Source: an uncultured Eubacteriales bacterium
Lineage (GTDB): Bacteria > Bacillota > Clostridia > Christensenellales > UBA1242
Assembly: GCA_900551855.1 (NCBI GenBank)
Contig: URXM01000002.1
Coordinates: forward strand, 124,001-188,000
DNA: 64,000 nucleotides
Reading direction: 5' to 3'
This document shows positions 62,834 through 64,000 of this stretch, in pieces (the first letter of the stretch is position 1; each line of letters starts with the position of its first letter). The notes below the pieces were generated by a model, which ran no database searches, was not told where the DNA came from, and worked only from the letters and a program-made list of their open reading frames with translations. The translations under genes were made by a program, and so were the position numbers.

Positions 62834-64000
62834 ATGGAAAATGCTAATATTAGAAACATTGCGATTATTGCTCACGTTGACCACGGTAAAACATCTTTGG
62901 TTAACGAATTATTGAAACAAGGAAATGTATTTAGAGAGAATCAAGTTGTTGAAGATAGAGTTATGGACAGCAACGCTCTTGAAAAAGAAAGAGGTATTAC
63001 TATTTTGTCAAAAAATACTTCTTGCTTTTATAATGGGATAAAAATCAATGTTATCGACACTCCGGGACATGCTGACTTCGGTGGAGAAGTAGAAAGAGTT
63101 TTGAAGATGGTTGATGGCGTTCTTTTGGTTGTTGATGCGTTTGAAGGCCCAATGCCACAAACAAGATTTGTGCTTGAAAAAGCTTTGGCTTTGAAACTTA
63201 AAGTTGTTGTAGTTATCAACAAAATCGACAGACCAGATGCCAGAGTAAAAGAAGTTATTGATGAAGTTTTGGAATTGTTCTTGGAACTTGACGCAAACGA
63301 AGATCAATTAAACTCTCCATTTGTGTTTGCTTCTGCTAGACTTGGTATTGCTTCAACAGATCCAGATGTTCGTGGAACAGATATGAAACCTTTGTTTGAA
63401 ACAATTATCAAACACATTCCTGCACCACAGGGAAACATAGATCAACCATTGAAGATGTTGGTATCTTCTGCAGAGCACAACGATTATGTTGGAAAGTTGG
63501 CCGTAGGTAAAATCGATCGTGGAGAAATCAGAGTTGGACAAAATGTTGTTGTTTGCAACTACCATGATGAAACAAAGAAAGTTAAATCAAAAATCGTAAG
63601 TTTGTATGTTTATGAAGGACTTAAGAGAGTTCCAGTTGAAAAAGCTGATTTTGGTGAAATTGTTTGCGTTGCTGGTATTGATGATGTGACTATTGGTGAT
63701 ACCATTTGTGACGAAAACTGTGTTGAACCTATTGAATTTGTAAAAATTGCAGAACCAAGTGTTGAAATGACATTTATGGTAAATGACAGTCCTTTTGCTG
63801 GTCGTGAAGGTAAGTTTGTCACATCAAGACACTTGAGAGACAGACTTTATAAAGAAGCTATCAAAGACCTTTCATTGAAGGTTGAAGACGGAGAAACAGC
63901 TGACAAGTTTAAAGTTCGTGGAAGAGGAGAAATGCATCTTTCAATTTTGATTGAAAACATGCGTAGAGATGGATACGAATTCCAAGTAAGCCAGCCAAAA
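62834..64000 (+). CDS. typA: Translational GTPase TypA/BipA, partial (cut by window edge)
   Basis: A ribosome-binding GTPase. The 389 residues present hold G1 AHVDHGKTS (13-21), the switch region ERGITILSKNTS, G3 DTPGHADFGGEVERV, and NKIDRPDAR, the TypA form of the NKxD motif, followed by domain II and the start of domain III. The frame is open to the window end, so about 200-220 residues are missing. GAGG lies before ATG 62834, with its own promoter. Confidence 0.95.
   Translation, partial: MENANIRNIAIIAHVDHGKTSLVNELLKQGNVFRENQVVEDRVMDSNALEKERGITILSKNTSCFYNGIKINVIDTPGHADFGGEVERVLKMVDGVLLVVDAFEGPMPQTRFVLEKALALKLKVVVVINKIDRPDARVKEVIDEVLELFLELDANEDQLNSPFVFASARLGIASTDPDVRGTDMKPLFETIIKHIPAPQGNIDQPLKMLVSSAEHNDYVGKLAVGKIDRGEIRVGQNVVVCNYHDETKKVKSKIVSLYVYEGLKRVPVEKADFGEIVCVAGIDDVTIGDTICDENCVEPIEFVKIAEPSVEMTFMVNDSPFAGREGKFVTSRHLRDRLYKEAIKDLSLKVEDGETADKFKVRGRGEMHLSILIENMRRDGYEFQVSQPK

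Noticed and set aside
1..64000. CRISPR array, insertion sequence, prophage or integrase
   Set aside because: No spaced direct repeats, transposase or integrase motifs were seen.
1..64000. Mollicutes-like code with TGA as Trp
   Set aside because: TGA ends metK and other genes, and Trp is TGG throughout.

Overview
The window reads as chromosome of a low-G+C (roughly one third G+C by eye) Gram-positive, most likely an uncultured Clostridia-like Bacillota. The grounds are AGA-rich codon use, strong AGGAG ribosome sites, TTGACA/TATAAT promoters, a SAM-I riboswitch on metK, a yabP-yabQ-divIC-like sporulation/division cluster, pflB-pflA and many lipoproteins with short lipoboxes. TGA is a stop (for example metK), so this is the standard bacterial code. 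I see no CRISPR array, transposase or integrase.

Layout. 1-914 (minus): an ABC-F ATPase cut by the window edge, preceded by a lysine-rich hypothetical gene. 1182-15855 (plus): a 4131-residue surface protein, cardiolipin synthase and a DUF975-type membrane protein. 15928-20907: two hypotheticals, a lone VirD4-like coupling ATPase, a structured RNA leader in front of a YgjV-like membrane protein, and an XRE regulator. 21097-30491: tRNA-Arg(TCG), a small unknown protein, lipoproteins, a short MGMT protein, metK with its riboswitch, mscL, a frameshifted membrane protein gene, tRNA-Ala(TGC), a PH-domain protein and a Cys/Gly-rich miniprotein. 30574-31365: a short-chain dehydrogenase.

31556-39422 is the most striking part. 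Seven same-strand genes are packed behind one good promoter: an SPFH/zinc-ribbon protein (YdjI-like), a membrane-anchored helical protein, a TPR-like protein, two basic helical proteins resembling ESCRT-III/Snf7, an AAA ATPase with Vps4 hallmarks (MIT-like N-terminus, KWVG pore loop, C-terminal PPSV helix), and a 1273-residue zinc-ribbon/TIR/transmembrane/GLUG-repeat protein. I read this as a bacterial ESCRT-III/Vps4-like membrane-remodelling or envelope-stress module coupled to a TIR protein. Function is inferred; the order recalls the Bacillus pspA-ydjGHI operon, where PspA is itself an ESCRT-III relative.

39536-64000: a MarR-regulated heterodimeric ABC exporter, a hypothetical, pyruvate formate-lyase with its activase, a CvpA-like protein, the divIC-like/yabQ/yabP cluster (minus), an RluA-type pseudouridine synthase, a ferritin-like candidate, a 3746-residue lipoprotein built of Ig/fibronectin-like repeats ending in GLUG-like repeats, a small lipoprotein, and typA/bipA cut by the right edge.

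Two regulatory themes recur. Several genes without a ribosome site have a -10 box about 6 bases before the start codon, which suggests leaderless mRNAs. Terminators are also often fused to the promoter or start codon of the next gene.
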